This document shows, piece by piece, positions 21,112 through 32,063 of a stretch of 64,000 bases of DNA. The notes under the pieces were generated by a model that was not told the DNA's origin, ran no database searches, and was given only the letters and a program-made list of their open reading frames with translations. Each line of letters begins with the position of its first letter. Position 1 is the stretch's first letter. This DNA is from Ramlibacter terrae. Its GTDB lineage: Bacteria > Pseudomonadota > Gammaproteobacteria > Burkholderiales > Burkholderiaceae_C. The stretch covers positions 1,054,001 through 1,118,000 of the forward strand of contig CP053418.1 of the NCBI GenBank assembly GCA_013127575.1, written 5' to 3'. Made by a program: the position numbers and the translations under genes.

Positions 21112-21139
21112 AAAAAAAAGCCCCGCAGGGCGGGGCTTT
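21112..21139 (-). terminator. Intrinsic terminator between ugpB and ugpA
   Basis: Stem GCCCCGC/GCGGGGC (21120-21126 with 21130-21136), three-base loop, followed on the minus strand by eight T (21119-21112). It lies after the ugpB stop and 33 bases before the ugpA start, leaving almost no room for a separate ugpA promoter. It probably acts as a partial terminator that makes UgpB more abundant than the membrane subunits. Confidence 0.85.
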
Positions 21140-21154
21140 CTCGCGGACCGGGTG

Positions 21155-22464
21155 TCAGCCCTTGTTCGCCTTCTCGAAGCGCTCCAGCTGTTCGTTGCCG
21201 CGCTTGACGGCGTTGTCCAGCGCTTCCTTGGCGCCCTTGCTGCCTTGCCACACGCCTTCGAGTTCCTCGTCGATGATGGTGCGGATCTGGACGAAGTTGC
21301 CCAGGCGCACGCCGCGCGACTTGTCGGTGGTCTTGCGGATCATCTGGTTGACCGACACGTCGGCGCCCGGGTTCTGCTTGTAGAAGCCGGACTTCTCGGT
21401 CAGGTCGAACGAGGCCTTGGTCACCGGCAGGTAGCCGGTGCGCTGGTGGCTCGCGGCCGCCACTTCAGGCTTGGACAGGTAGTTGAGGAACGCGGCCACG
21501 GCCTTGTATTCCTCGGGCTTCTTGCCGGCCATCACCCAGATGCTGGCGCCGCCGATCACGGTGTTCTGCGGTGCGCCCGGCACGTCCGGGTAGTAGGGCA
21601 GGGTGCCGGTGCCGTAGCCGAACTTGCCGTTGCGCTTGACGCTGCCGGCCAGGGCCGAGGAGCCCGTCGCCATCGCGCATTCGCCCGACACGAAGGTGGC
21701 GTCGGCCTTGTTCTCGCGGCCCTTGTAGACGAACAGGCCGTTCTTGGCCATGTTCGCCAAGTTCTCGATGTGGCGCACGTGCAGCGGGCTGTTGAACGCC
21801 AGGCGCGTGTCGAGGCCGCCGAAGCCGTTGTTCTTGGTCGAATACAGCACGTTGTGCCAGGCCGAGAACGACTCGAGCTGCGTCCAGCTGATCCAGCTGG
21901 TGGTGAACGGGCACTTGTGGCCGGAGGCCTTGAGCTTGGCGGCGACCAGCGCCACTTCGGGCCAGGTGGTCGGCGGCTTCTCGGGGTCGAGGCCGGCGGC
22001 CTTGAAGGCGTCCTTGTTGTAGTGGAACACCGGCGTCGAGCTGTTGAACGGGTAGCTCAGCATCTGGCCGTTGGGGGCCGTGTAGTAGCCCGACACCGCG
22101 GGCACGTAGATGCTCGGGTCGAACTTCAGGCCGGCCTGGTTCATCACCCGGGCCACCGGCACGATGGCGCCTTGGCGGCCATCATCGTCGCGGTGCCCAC
22201 TTCGAACACCTGGATCATGTGCGGGGCGTTGCCGGCGCGGTAGGCGGCGATGCCGGCCGTCATGGACTCGGCGTAGCTGCCCTTGAACGTCGGGGTGACC
22301 TTGTAGTCCTTCTGGCTGGCGTTGAAGTCCTTGGCGAGGTCGTTGACCCATTCGCCGAGGGCGCCGCCCATGGAATGCCACCACTGGACTTCCGTCTGCG
22401 CCTGGGCCGGTGCGGCGAATGCGAAGGCCGCCGTCAGGGCCGGGGCGGAAAGCTTTAGTTTCAT
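21155..22464 (-). CDS. ugpB: sn-Glycerol-3-phosphate-binding periplasmic protein
   Basis: Solute-binding protein of about 436 residues. ATG at 22464 with AGGAG upstream; signal peptide with cleavage after APAQA. EVQWWHSMGGALGEWVNDLA is the UgpB N-terminus, with FNSSTPVFHYNKDAF and SWISWTQLESFSAWHN in the ligand-binding region. A single break near 22170 (GGGCGCC lost one G). First gene of ugpBAECQ, directly behind a Pho-box promoter. Confidence 0.94.
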
Positions 22465-22499
22465 GAATACTCCTGTTGGATGCTTGTCGAAGCGCCGTG

Positions 22500-22533
22500 A
22501 CTCTACTGTCATTTTGTGACCGGGATTAGACAG
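22500..22533 (-). promoter_or_regulatory. Pho box and -10 element of the ugp operon
   Basis: On the minus strand CTGTCTA (22533-22527), four bases, then CGGTCAC (22522-22516) match the two 7-base repeats of a PhoB box (CTGTCAT-N4-CTGTCAC) at 11 of 14 positions. Ten bases further is TAGAGT (22505-22500), an acceptable -10 in the position expected when PhoB replaces the -35 contact. The start codon is 36 bases downstream. PhoB control of ugp is established in enteric bacteria. Confidence 0.65.
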
Positions 22534-22652
22534 TGCGCGTCGCGCCCGCCACAAGCGGGTTTCCCATGACCCGCCCCTCCCGGTTGCTGCACTGCGGTAA
22601 CATCCCTTCTCAGCCGGCTGTGCTTTCGTTTGGCTGACATCACCGCAACGAG

Positions 22653-25600
22653 ATGAACGCGCCGACAACACTCGAACAACTCATGGCTGCGGTCGACGGC
22701 GAAGCGCCGCGGCTGCGCGAGATTCCCTACAACTACACCTCGTTCTCGGACCGCGAGATCGTGATCCGTTCGCTGGGCACCCGTGCCGGGAACTGCTCAA
22801 CCGCCTGCGCGAGGAGCGCCGCACGGGCCGCTCCGCCCGCATGCTCTACGAGGTACTGGGCGACATCTGGGTGGTGCAGCGCAACCCGTACCTGCAGGAC
22901 GACCTGCTCGACAACCCGCGCCGCCGCAAGCTGCTGGTCGAGGCCCTGCACCACCGGCTGGCCGAGGTGCAGAAGCGCCGCACGCCCGAAGCCGACGGCG
23001 AGCGCGATGCGCTGGTCGGCGAGTTGCTGGTCGCCGCCAACGCGGCGGTCCGGTCGTTCGACGCCGCGTTCACCGAAACCGCCGAACTGCGCGCCCGCGC
23101 GCAGAAGGCTCTGCGCCGCTACACCGCCAAGGACAACATCAAGTTCGACGGCCTGTCGCGTGTCTCGCACGTGACCGACGCCACCGACTGGCGCGTCGAA
23201 TACCCGTTCGTGGTGCTGACGCCCGACACCGAGGCCGAGATGGCCGGCACGGTCAAGGGCTGCATCGAACTCGGCCTGACGATCATCCCGCGCGGCGGCG
23301 GCACCGGCTACACCGGCGGCGCGATCCCGCTGACGTGGCGCAGCGCCGTCATCAACACCGAGAAGCTCGAGTCCATGACCGAAGTCGAGCACGTCGCGAT
23401 CCCGGGGCATGCGGACCCCGTGGCGACGGTGTGGACCGAAGCCGGCGTGGTGACGCAGCGCGTCGCCGATGCGGCGGAGCGCGCGGGCTACGTGTTCGCG
23501 GTCGACCCGACCTCGGCCGAAGCGTCGTGCATCGGCGGCAACGTCGCCATGAACGCCGGCGGCAAGAAGGCCGTGCTGTGGGGCACCGCGCTCGACAACC
23601 TGGTGTCGTGGCGCATGGTCACGCCCGAGGCGCAGTGGCTGGAGGTGATCCGCCTCGACCACAACCTCGGCAAGATCCACGACGCGCCGACCGCCACCTT
23701 CGAGCTGCGCTATTTCGACGCCGCCGCCAAGGTCGACTGGACGCAGCCGACGCGCACCGAGCGGCTCGAGATCGCCGGCGCCAGCTTCCGCAAGGAAGGC
23801 CGGGCAAGGACGTCACCGACAAGTTCCTGTCGGGCCTGCCCGGCATCCAGAAGGAAGGCTGCGACGGCCTGATCACCAGCGCGCGCTGGGTGGTGCACCG
23901 CATGCCGGCGCACACGCGCACGGTCTGCATGGAGTTCTTCGGCAACGCGCGCGACGCGGTGCCGAGCATCGTCGAGATCAAGGACTTCATGTTCGCCGAG
24001 CAGAAGCGGACGGGCGTCGTGCTGGCGGGCCTGGAGCACCTCGACGACCGCTACCTGCGGGCGGTGGGCTATGCCACCAAGTCCAAGCGCGGCGGGTTGC
24101 CCAAGATGGTGCTGATCGGCGACATCGCGGGCGACGACCCCGACACGGTGGCGCGCGCCACCTCCGAGGTCGTGCGGCTGGCCAACTCGCGCAGCGGCGA
24201 AGGCTTCGTGGCGATCAGCCCGGAAGCGCGCAAGAAGTTCTGGCTCGATCGCAAGCGCACGGCGGCGATCAGCAAGCACACCAACGCCTTCAAGATCAAC
24301 GAGGACGTCGTGATCCCGCTGCCGCGGATGGCGGAGTACACCGACGGCATCGAGCGCATCAACATCGAGCTGTCGCTGCGCAACAAGATCGCGCTGGCCG
24401 ACGAACTCGAGGCCTTCTTCGACCGGGGCCGCCTGCCGCTGGGCAAGCAGGACGACGCCGGCGAGATCCCGTCGGCCGAGCTGCTGGAAGACCGCGTGGC
24501 GCAGGCGCTGTCGCTGGTGCGCGGCGTGCGCGAGCAGTGGCAGGGCTGGCTGCGCGACGTCGAACCGCTGTTCCCGCAGCTGCAGGACCACACGCTGCGC
24601 GCGAGCTGGAAGACGCAGATCCGGAGCCCGCTGCAGGCGATCTTCGCGGGCAACGCCTTCGCGCCGATCTGGCCGAGGTGACCCAGATCCACCAGCGCGT
24701 GCTCAAGGGCCGCGTGTGGGTGGCGCTGCACATGCATGCCGGCGACGGCAACGTGCACACCAACATCCCGGTGAACAGCGACGACTACGAGATGCTGCAG
24801 ACCGCGCACGAGGCCGTGAAGCGGATCATGAAGCTGGCGCGCTCGCTGAACGGCGTGATCTCCGGCGAGCACGGCATCGGCATCACCAAGCTGGAGTTCC
24901 TGACCGACGAGGAACTGCAGCCCTTCGCCGACTACAAGCAGCGCGTCGACCCCGAGGGCCGCTTCAACAAGGGGAAGCTGCTGCGGCATGCGCAGATGGA
25001 CGGCGCCACGTCGGTCTACTCGGACCTGACCAACGCCTACACGCCCTCGTTCGGCCTGATGGGGCACGAGTCGATCATCATGCAGCAGTCCGACATCGGC
25101 GCCATCGCCGATTCGATCAAGGACTGCCTGCGTTGCGGCAAGTGCAAGCCGGTGTGCGCCACCCACGTGCCGCGCGCCAACCTGCTGTACAGCCCGCGCA
25201 ACAAGATCCTGGCCACCTCGCTGCTGGTCGAGGCCTTCCTGTACGAGGAGCAGACGCGCCGCGGCGTGTCGATCAAGCACTGGGAAGAGTTCGAGGACGT
25301 GGCCGACCACTGCACGGTGTGCCACAAGTGCGTGAACCCGTGCCCGGTCAAGATCGACTTCGGCGACGTGTCCATGAACATGCGCAACCTGCTGCGCAAG
25401 ATGGGGCAGAAGAGCTTCCGGCCCGGCAATGCCGCGGCGATGCTGATGCTCAACACGACCAACCCGCAGACGATCAAGATGATCCGCGGCGCGATGGTCG
25501 ACGTCGGCTTCAAGGCCCAGCGCATGGCCAACAACCTGCTGCGCGGCTTCGCCCGCAAGCAGGTCACGCGCCCCCGGAAACGCACGGCGCCGCTCCCATC

Positions 25601-26534
25601 AAGGAGCAGGTGATCCACTTCATCAACAAGAAGCTGCCCGGCGGGCTGCCGAAGAAGACGGCGCGGGCGCTGCTGGACATCGAGGACAAGGACTACGTCC
25701 CGATCATCCGCGACCCGAGGGCGACCAGCGCCGAGACCGAGGCGGTCTTCTACTTCCCGGGCTGCGGCTCGGAGCGGCTGTTCTCGCAGGTGGGCCTGGC
25801 CACGCAGGCGATGCTCTGGCATGCCGGCGTGCAGACCGTGCTGCCGCCGGGATACCTGTGCTGCGGCTATCCGCAGCGCGGCTCCGGCCAGTTCGACAAG
25901 GCCGAGAAGATGATCACCGACAACCGGGTGCTGTTCCACCGGGTGGCCAACACGCTCAACTACACGGACATCAAGACGGTGGTGGTGTCCTGCGGCACCT
26001 GCTACGACCAGCTCGGGGCTACGAGTTCGACAAGATCTTCCCGGGCTGCCGGATCATCGACATCCACGAGTACCTGCTCGAGAAGGGCATCACGCTGCCC
26101 GGCGGCGGCGCGTACCTGTACCACGACCCCTGCCACACGCCCATGAAGCTGCAGGAGCCGATGAAGACGGTGAAGGCGCTGGTCGGCGACCGGTGCGCAA
26201 GTCGGAACGGTGCTGCGGCGAATCCGGGACCTTCGGCGTGACCCGGCCCGACATCTCGACGCAGGTCCGCTTCCGCAAGGAAGAGGAGTTGCGCAAGGAC
26301 GAAGCGGCGCTGCGCGCCTCCGGCGCCGTCGGGGCGCAGGAGGACATCAAGATCCTCACCAGCTGCCCGAGCTGCCTGCAGGGCCTGACGCGCTACAACC
26401 ACGACCTGCAGAACGGCCTGTTGGAAGCCGACTACATCGTCGTGGAGATGGCGAACAAGATCCCGGGCCCCGACTGGATGCAGGAATACGTGCGGTCCGC
26501 CAACAGCGGCGGCATCGAGCGCGTGCTGGTCTAA
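22653..26534 (+). CDS. DUF3683-type FAD/Fe-S oxidoreductase (GlcD-ferredoxin-CCG fusion)
   Basis: Very large protein of about 1,290 residues. Order: DUF3683 region ([16 protein letters not shown]); FAD_binding_4 domain ([35 protein letters not shown]); FAD-oxidase C domain ([19 protein letters not shown]); two 4Fe-4S motifs ([23 protein letters not shown]); then CCG domains ([38 protein letters not shown]). The layout combines the GlcD/D-lactate dehydrogenase fold with a GlpC-like electron module, so a 2-hydroxyacid or similar substrate feeding quinone is likely. Breaks near 22788, 23798 and 24671 restore CCTGG; others near 25575, 26020 and 26192. No transporter or regulator is adjacent to name the substrate. 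Confidence 0.88.
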
Positions 26535-26614
26535 AGCCGCGGCAGCGTGAAATCCGGCACGAGCGGCCGGCGGGGCGTCCACCGCTTGGGTACCGTGAAG
26601 GGACCGCGAGCGTG

Positions 26615-26620
26615 TATAAC
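26615..26620 (+). promoter_or_regulatory. Candidate -10 element for the FecR/TpsB genes
   Basis: TATAAC in a 135-base gap, 50 bases upstream of the FecR-protein ATG. No convincing -35 is seen. CCGGT-N6-ACCGG (about 26639-26654) forms a small hairpin before the strong ribosome site GGAGGT. Confidence 0.3.
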
Positions 26621-26669
26621 GCTGGGGTAAGAGGATTCCGGTTGCAACACCGGTTACCGGAGGTTTGGC

Positions 26670-28032
26670 ATGCGATCTCGCGTTTTCAGGTGGCTCGGCC
26701 CTTTGTTCGTCCAGTGTCTGCTGCTGGCGCCGCTGGCGCACGCGCAAATGGCCGGTGAGGTGGAATTCTCCCGCGGGGTCGGCTTTGCCCAGACGCCCGG
26801 CGAAAGCCCGCGCACGCTCGGCAAGGGGCTGGCGCTCAAGGAAGGCGACCGGCTGACCACGTCCGAGGGCGCCTCGGCCATCATCAAGCTGCAGGACGGC
26901 ACCCGGATGACGGTGCGCCCGAACTCCGAACTGGTGCTGCAGCAGTACCAGTTCCGCGAGAACGCGCCCGACAACAGCATGCTGATGCAGCTGGTGCGCG
27001 GCGGCTTCCGCGCCCTCACCGGGGTCATCTCCAAGAACTCGCCCAATGCGGCGCGCGTGCAGACCAGCACCGCCACCATCGGCATCCGCGGCACCGACTT
27101 CGATGCCCGCCTGTGCACCACCGATTGCGGCGCCGAATCGGCCCGCATCCCGGAAGGCGCCCGGCCGAACGCGGTGCAGGCCAGCGCGAAGATCGTCAAC
27201 GCCCGGGGCGAGATCTACGCCGTGGACGCGGCCGGCCAGCGCCGCCGCCTCGTTGACGGCGGCAGCGTGTACCCCGGCGACGTGGTGGAAACCGCCCGCG
27301 GCAGCCAGGCCGTCTGGCGTTCCGCGACGACACCCGCATCACCCTCGGCTCGCAGACGCGCTTTCGCGTAGACAACTTCGTGTACGACGCGCGCAATGCG
27401 GGCGAAGGCCGCTTCCTGGCTTCGATCCTGCGCGGCTCGGTGCGGGCGCTGACGGGCCTGATCGCCAAGGCGAACAACCAGAACGTGGGCTTCAGCACGG
27501 CCACCGCCACCATCGGCATCCGTGGCACCGGTTTCGACGTGACGTGCACCGGCGCCTGCGCCGGCGAGCCCGGTGGCGCCGATACGGGCATGACGCTGTT
27601 CACGTGGCTCGGCTCGATCGCCGTCGGCCAGCAGGGCCAGACCGCGCTGCAGGTGCTGCAGGCGGGCCAGGGGCCTGTTCATTCCCGCGACGGGCGCGAT
27701 GGTGCCGATCGGGAACCAGCCTTCGATGGAAACCGAGCGCCCCGACCGCGTCGTCGTGCCGCCGAAGTTGTTTTCCAGCGACAACGTTTCCGACAACGCC
27801 GAAGGCCTGTTCGTCTTCGTGCGCGACGGCCACATCGAGATCGTGAGCGCGAGCGAAGTGCTGCACGGGCAAGGGCGAGGCCGGCTTCGCGGGCGCCGCC
27901 GGCGACACCGTGCGGCCCAACCTGATCCCGAAGTTTATCGACTTCGACCAGATCCCGCTGCCGACTTCACGCAACCCCCTGCTCGCCAACATCCTGAGCG
28001 ACGCGGGCATTCGCGGCAATACCTGCAAGTAG
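26670..28032 (+). CDS. Exported protein with two FecR-like domains
   Basis: About 450 residues with signal peptide (LVQCLLLAPLAHA-like core, cleavage after AHAQ). It contains two copies of a FecR-type beta domain: RMTVRPNSELVLQQYQFREN with TIGIRGTDFDA (about residue 133), and RITLGSQTRFRVDNFVYDARN with TIGIRGTGFDV (about residue 278). This is an internal duplication. Breaks near 27315 and 27868 restore CCTGG; another near 27672. Unlike FecR of iron signalling it lacks a cytoplasmic anti-sigma part and no sigma factor is adjacent. It precedes a TpsB gene; proteins of this type are often found beside two-partner secretion genes, role unknown. Confidence 0.78.
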
Positions 28033-28106
28033 GCAGGCGGGCGGGTGACAAATTGTTGCCCGCGGTAGAGAATCACCGCACCACAAGAAGAGAGCGGCGA
28101 AGAAAC

Positions 28107-29752
28107 ATGAACCGAGGTTTTCAAGCGCCGCGGCTGCCGCGGCAGGCGCCCTTCGCCCTGATGGCGCTGCTGGCGGCCGTCGCCGGCCCGTCCGGCGCGC
28201 AGGCTCCCGCACCGGCCGCACCGGGGCCACGCCCCCATGGCCGCGCCGGCGGCATCGCCGGTGTTCGCCATCCGGGGCTTCGAGATCGAGGGCGACAACC
28301 CGCTCGGCCCCGACGAAAGCAACCGCGTGCTGGCGCCCTTCGTTCGCGCCGACGCCACGCTGCAGACGCTGCAGCAGGCCACGGCCGCCCTCGAGGCGGC
28401 CCTGCGCGCCCGCGGCTTCGGCCTGCACCGCGTGGCCCTGCCCCCGCAGGAAGTGGGCGCCACGGTCAAGCTGAACATCGTGCAGTTCACGATTGGGCGC
28501 GTCGACATCGAAGGCCGCTCGATCTACGACGAAGCGAACGTGCGCTACGCGCTGCCGGAACTGAAGGAGGGCACCAGTCCGAACTTCCAGCGGCTCGCGA
28601 TCCAGACCGCCATCGCCAACGAGAACCCGAACAAGCAGGTCCAGGTCGGCCTGCGCGAATCGGAGCAGCCGGACAAGAAGATCGACGCCACCATCACCGT
28701 GCGCGAGCAGCGGCCCTGGACCTTCGGCGCATCGCTGTCGAACGCCGGTTCGGACACCACCGGCGAAGACCGCTTCACGCTGACGGCGGGCCACACCAAC
28801 CTGTTCAACCTCGACCACCAGTTCATCGGCGCCTACACCACCTCGCTGGAAGAACCCAGCGACGTGCGGCAGCTCGGCCTGGCGTACAAGATCCCCCTGT
28901 ATTCGCTCGGCGGCGTGATCGGCGCGAGCTACACGCGCTCCGACGTGGTCGGCGACTTCGGCGCGTTCACCAGCACCGGCGCCGGCCACACTTTCGGCGT
29001 CAACTACACGATGTACCTGCCGCCCGAAGGCGGCCGCCGCAGCTACGTCACGGTCGGCATCGACGACAAGGTGTTCGACGCCGCGCGCATCAACGACATC
29101 GTGGTGCCCGGCGCGCAGCCGCCGCAGCCGCCCGATTACCATCGGCTACACGCAGCGCACCGAGAGCGACAACGCCTTCTGGGGCTACAACGCCGACTTC
29201 GCCTTCAACACCAGCACCGGCGACGGCAACAACCTCGGCGCCTACCGCAGCGAAGACTCGCGCATCGACACCACCAGGTGGAAGGCGGTGCGGGGCGGCG
29301 TCAATTACTCCAGCGCATTCGAGAAGACCGGCTGTGGACGGCGCGCGCGCAGGCCCAGTACAGCCCCGACGTGCTGATCTCCGGCGAGCAGTTCGGCCAC
29401 GGGCGGGCTCGGCAGCGTGCGCGGCACCGACATCGAGCGGCCGATCTCCGGCGACTCCGGCGTGGCCGGTACCTTCGAGGTGAACACGCCCGAGCTGGCG
29501 CCCAACCTGCGCCTGCTGGGTTTCGTCGACGCCGGCTGGCTCTGGAACAACGACCCCACCACGGCGCTGAAGCCTTCGTCCGACCGCATCGCCAGCCTCG
29601 GCGTCGGCCTGCGCTATGCCAACGGCCCGTTCGCCATCTCCGCCGACTACGGCCGGCTGGTGGTCGGCAGCCAGGTCTCGCGCGCGGCCAACCCGTCGGC
29701 GCCCCGGCGCGGCGACGATCGCTTCTACATCAACCTGTCCGTCAAGTTCTGA
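28107..29752 (+). CDS. TpsB-type outer-membrane transporter (ShlB/FhaC/HecB family)
   Basis: About 550 residues: signal peptide, POTRA domains (FAIRGFEIEGDNPLGPD and FTIGRVDIEGRSIYDEANV), then a 16-strand barrel ending in the outer-membrane signature DRFYINLSVKF. GGLGSVRGTDIERP corresponds to the conserved VRGY/F loop-6 motif, here VRGT. Breaks near 28225, 29135, 29330 and 29400. Family members export a large TpsA adhesin or haemolysin; no TpsA gene is in the following 34 kb, so the partner is elsewhere, or the FecR-domain protein is the client (inference). Confidence 0.85.
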
Positions 29753-29777
29753 TCCGCGCCACGCCCTACACTAGGGC

Positions 29778-30205
29778 ATGGCCGGACTCCGAACTGAAAC
29801 TCCCCTCCCGCAATCGCTCACGCTGCACGGGCAGTCGCGCGTGCTCGAAGTCGGCTTCGCCGACGGCTCCGTCTTCCGCCTGCCGTTCGAGCTGATGCGG
29901 GTCTGTTCGCCGTCGGCCGAGGTGCAGGGACACGGGCCGGGCCGGGGAAGTGCTGCAGACCGGCAAGCGCAACGTCACCGTCGAACAGCTCGAGCCGGTC
30001 GGCAACTACGGCGTCAAGCCCACGTTCTCCGACGGGCACGACAGCGGCATCTTCTCCTCGGGACTTCCTCTGGTACCTCGGCACGCGGCAGGAAGAGCTG
30101 TGGCAGGACTACCTCGGCCGGCTCGCCGCCGCCGGCGTCGACCGCGATGCGCCGATGCCGGCCAAGGGCGCGCCGGGCGGCGGCCATGCCTGCGGGAGCC
30201 ACTGA
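29778..30205 (+). CDS. DUF971 protein (gamma-butyrobetaine-hydroxylase N-domain-like)
   Basis: About 141 residues. Pattern: [37 protein letters not shown] and [18 protein letters not shown], then the WDFLWYLG motif after a break near 30060 (CCTGG). Another break is near 29935. The domain is a zinc-binding fold found in hydroxylases and in Fe-S assembly proteins. It is one base upstream of ubiE and usually accompanies it in this order. Ends GGHACGSH. Confidence 0.82.
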
Positions 30206-30206
30206 G

Positions 30207-30936
30207 ATGAGCGACACGCACTTCGGATTCGAGTCGGTGGACGAACGCGAGAAGGCGCGCAAGGTGCGCGGCGTGTTCGATTCCGTGGCGCCGCGCTACG
30301 ACGTGATGAACGACCTGATGTCGCTGGGCCTGCACCGCGCACGGAAGGCGTTCACCGTGCTCTGCGCCGACGTCCGGCCGGGCCACCGCGTGCTCGACAT
30401 CGCGGGCGGCACCGGCGACCTGGCGCAGGCTTTTGCGCGCAAGGTCGGGAGCACCGGCCGGTGGTGCACACGGACATCAACGCAGCCATGCTGCGCGTCG
30501 GACGCGACCGGCTGCTCGATGCAGGCGTCGTCCTGCCCACGGTGGTCTGCGACGCGGAGAAACTGCCCTTCGCGGACGCCAGCTTCGACCGCGTCAGCGT
30601 CGGCTTCGGCCTGCGCAACATGACGCACAAGGAGCAGGCGCTGGCCGAGATGCACCGGGTGTTGCGCCCGGGCGGCAAATTGCTGGTGCTGGAGTTTTCG
30701 GGGTGGCCAAGCCGCTCGAAAAGGCTTATGACTGGTACTCGTTCTCCGTGCTGCCCCGGCTGGGCCGGATGGTGGCGGGGGACGCATCCAGCTACCGCTA
30801 CCTGGCGGAATCGATCCGGATGCATCCGGGCCAGCAGGAGTTGAAGGCCATGATGAAGACGAGCGGCTTCGGCCACGTCGATTACCACAACCTCACCGGC
30901 GGCGTGGCGGCACTGCACGTTGCAATCAAGTGTTGA
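30207..30936 (+). CDS. ubiE: Ubiquinone/menaquinone methyltransferase
   Basis: SAM-dependent C-methyltransferase, 243 residues. [19 protein letters not shown] at residues 24-42, SAM motif [12 protein letters not shown], second motif [14 protein letters not shown] and [10 protein letters not shown]. Breaks near 30450 and 30705. Catalyses the DMQ-forming C-methylation of ubiquinone. Followed by a Tim44-like gene and by ubiJ/ubiB. Confidence 0.95.
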
Positions 30937-30964
30937 GCCCGCAGGTAGGGAGCAGGAGATAGAC

Positions 30965-31983
30965 ATGAAACTCTGGACAGTTCTTCTGGCGGGCGTGCTC
31001 GCTTTCGGCGCCCTCGGCGACGCGGACGCGGCGCGCCCCGGGCGGCGGCGGTTCGATGGGCCGCCAGTCGTCCAACGTGACGCAGCGGCAGGCAGCGCCC
31101 GACGCTCCGGCCGCGCCTTCCAACGTGCAGCGCCAGAACCAGGCGCAGCAACCGGGCGCGCCGGCGGCCGCGCAGCCTGCGCGCCGCCCGTGGGGCGCGA
31201 TGCTGGGCGGCGGCTGGCCGCGGGTCTCGGCCTCGCCTGGCTCGCCAACTCGCTCGGCCGGGCGGCGCCTTCGCCAACGTCCTGCTGTTCGGCCTGCTGG
31301 CCCCTGGTCATCATGGTCGTGATCGGCGCGATCATGCGCCGGCGTGCCGCAGGAGCGGCCCCGCAACAGCCCGGCCAGTCCGGCTACGCCTACCGGGGCG
31401 CCGGCGCCACGGCCGACGCCCCCGTGTCGCCGCGCCAGTACAACCCCGAGAAGGTCGGCAACGACGCCTCGGCGCGGCCGTGGGAGCGCAATACCACCGC
31501 CTTCGATGCGGGCCGTCCGGCCACCGGCGGCGTGCGCATCGGCTCCGGCCTGCAATCGGGTGGCTCCGGCCTCGAAGGCCCCCAGAGCTGGGGCGTCCCC
31601 GCGGGCTTCGATACCGAAGGGTTCTGGCCGCGGCGAAGCGCAACTTCGTGACGCTGCAGGACGCATGGGACCGCGCCGACGTGAAGTCGCTGCGCGGCAT
31701 GATGACCGACGAGATGATGCGCGAGATGGGCGGGCAGCTGGCCGAGCGCGAGCGCCAGCCGCAGGCGGGCGGGACGCAGAAGACCGAGGTGGTCCTGCTC
31801 GAGGCCCAATTGCTCGGCATCGAGGACAGCGGCGCCGACTACCCGGCCAGTGTCGAGTTCTCCGGGATGATCCGCGAGGAGCCGTCGGCCGGCCCCAGCC
31901 CGTTCCGCGAGGTGTGGAACATGAGCAAGCCGAAGGACGGCTCCGCGGGCTGGCTGGTCGCCGGCGTGCAGGCCTTGCAGTAG
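30965..31983 (+). CDS. Tim44-like domain membrane protein
   Basis: About 335 residues: signal/anchor ([16 protein letters not shown]), a Gly/Gln/Ala/Pro-rich low-complexity stretch, a membrane segment ([13 protein letters not shown]), then a C-terminal Tim44/TIM44-like fold ([20 protein letters not shown]...). Five breaks between 31037 and 31627 each restore CCTGG; for example, the C-terminal one joins [10 protein letters not shown]. Bacterial Tim44-domain proteins are common beside ubiE; role not established. Ends in a strong terminator. Confidence 0.78.
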
Positions 31984-32001
31984 GCCGCAGGAACGCCATC
32001 G

Positions 32002-32034
32002 AAAAGCCGGGACCTCCCGGCTTTTCTGCTTTTT
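32002..32034 (+). terminator. Intrinsic terminator after the Tim44-like gene
   Basis: Perfect 10-base arms AAAAGCCGGG (32002-32011) and CCCGGCTTTT (32016-32025), loop ACCT, followed by more T (32030-32034). It stands between the Tim44-like gene and ubiJ, so ubiJ-ubiB must have its own promoter or rely on read-through; CATAAT at 32051 is the only -10 candidate. Confidence 0.85.
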
Positions 32035-32063
32035 GCGGGTGCGGCGTCCGCATAATCGGGGGC

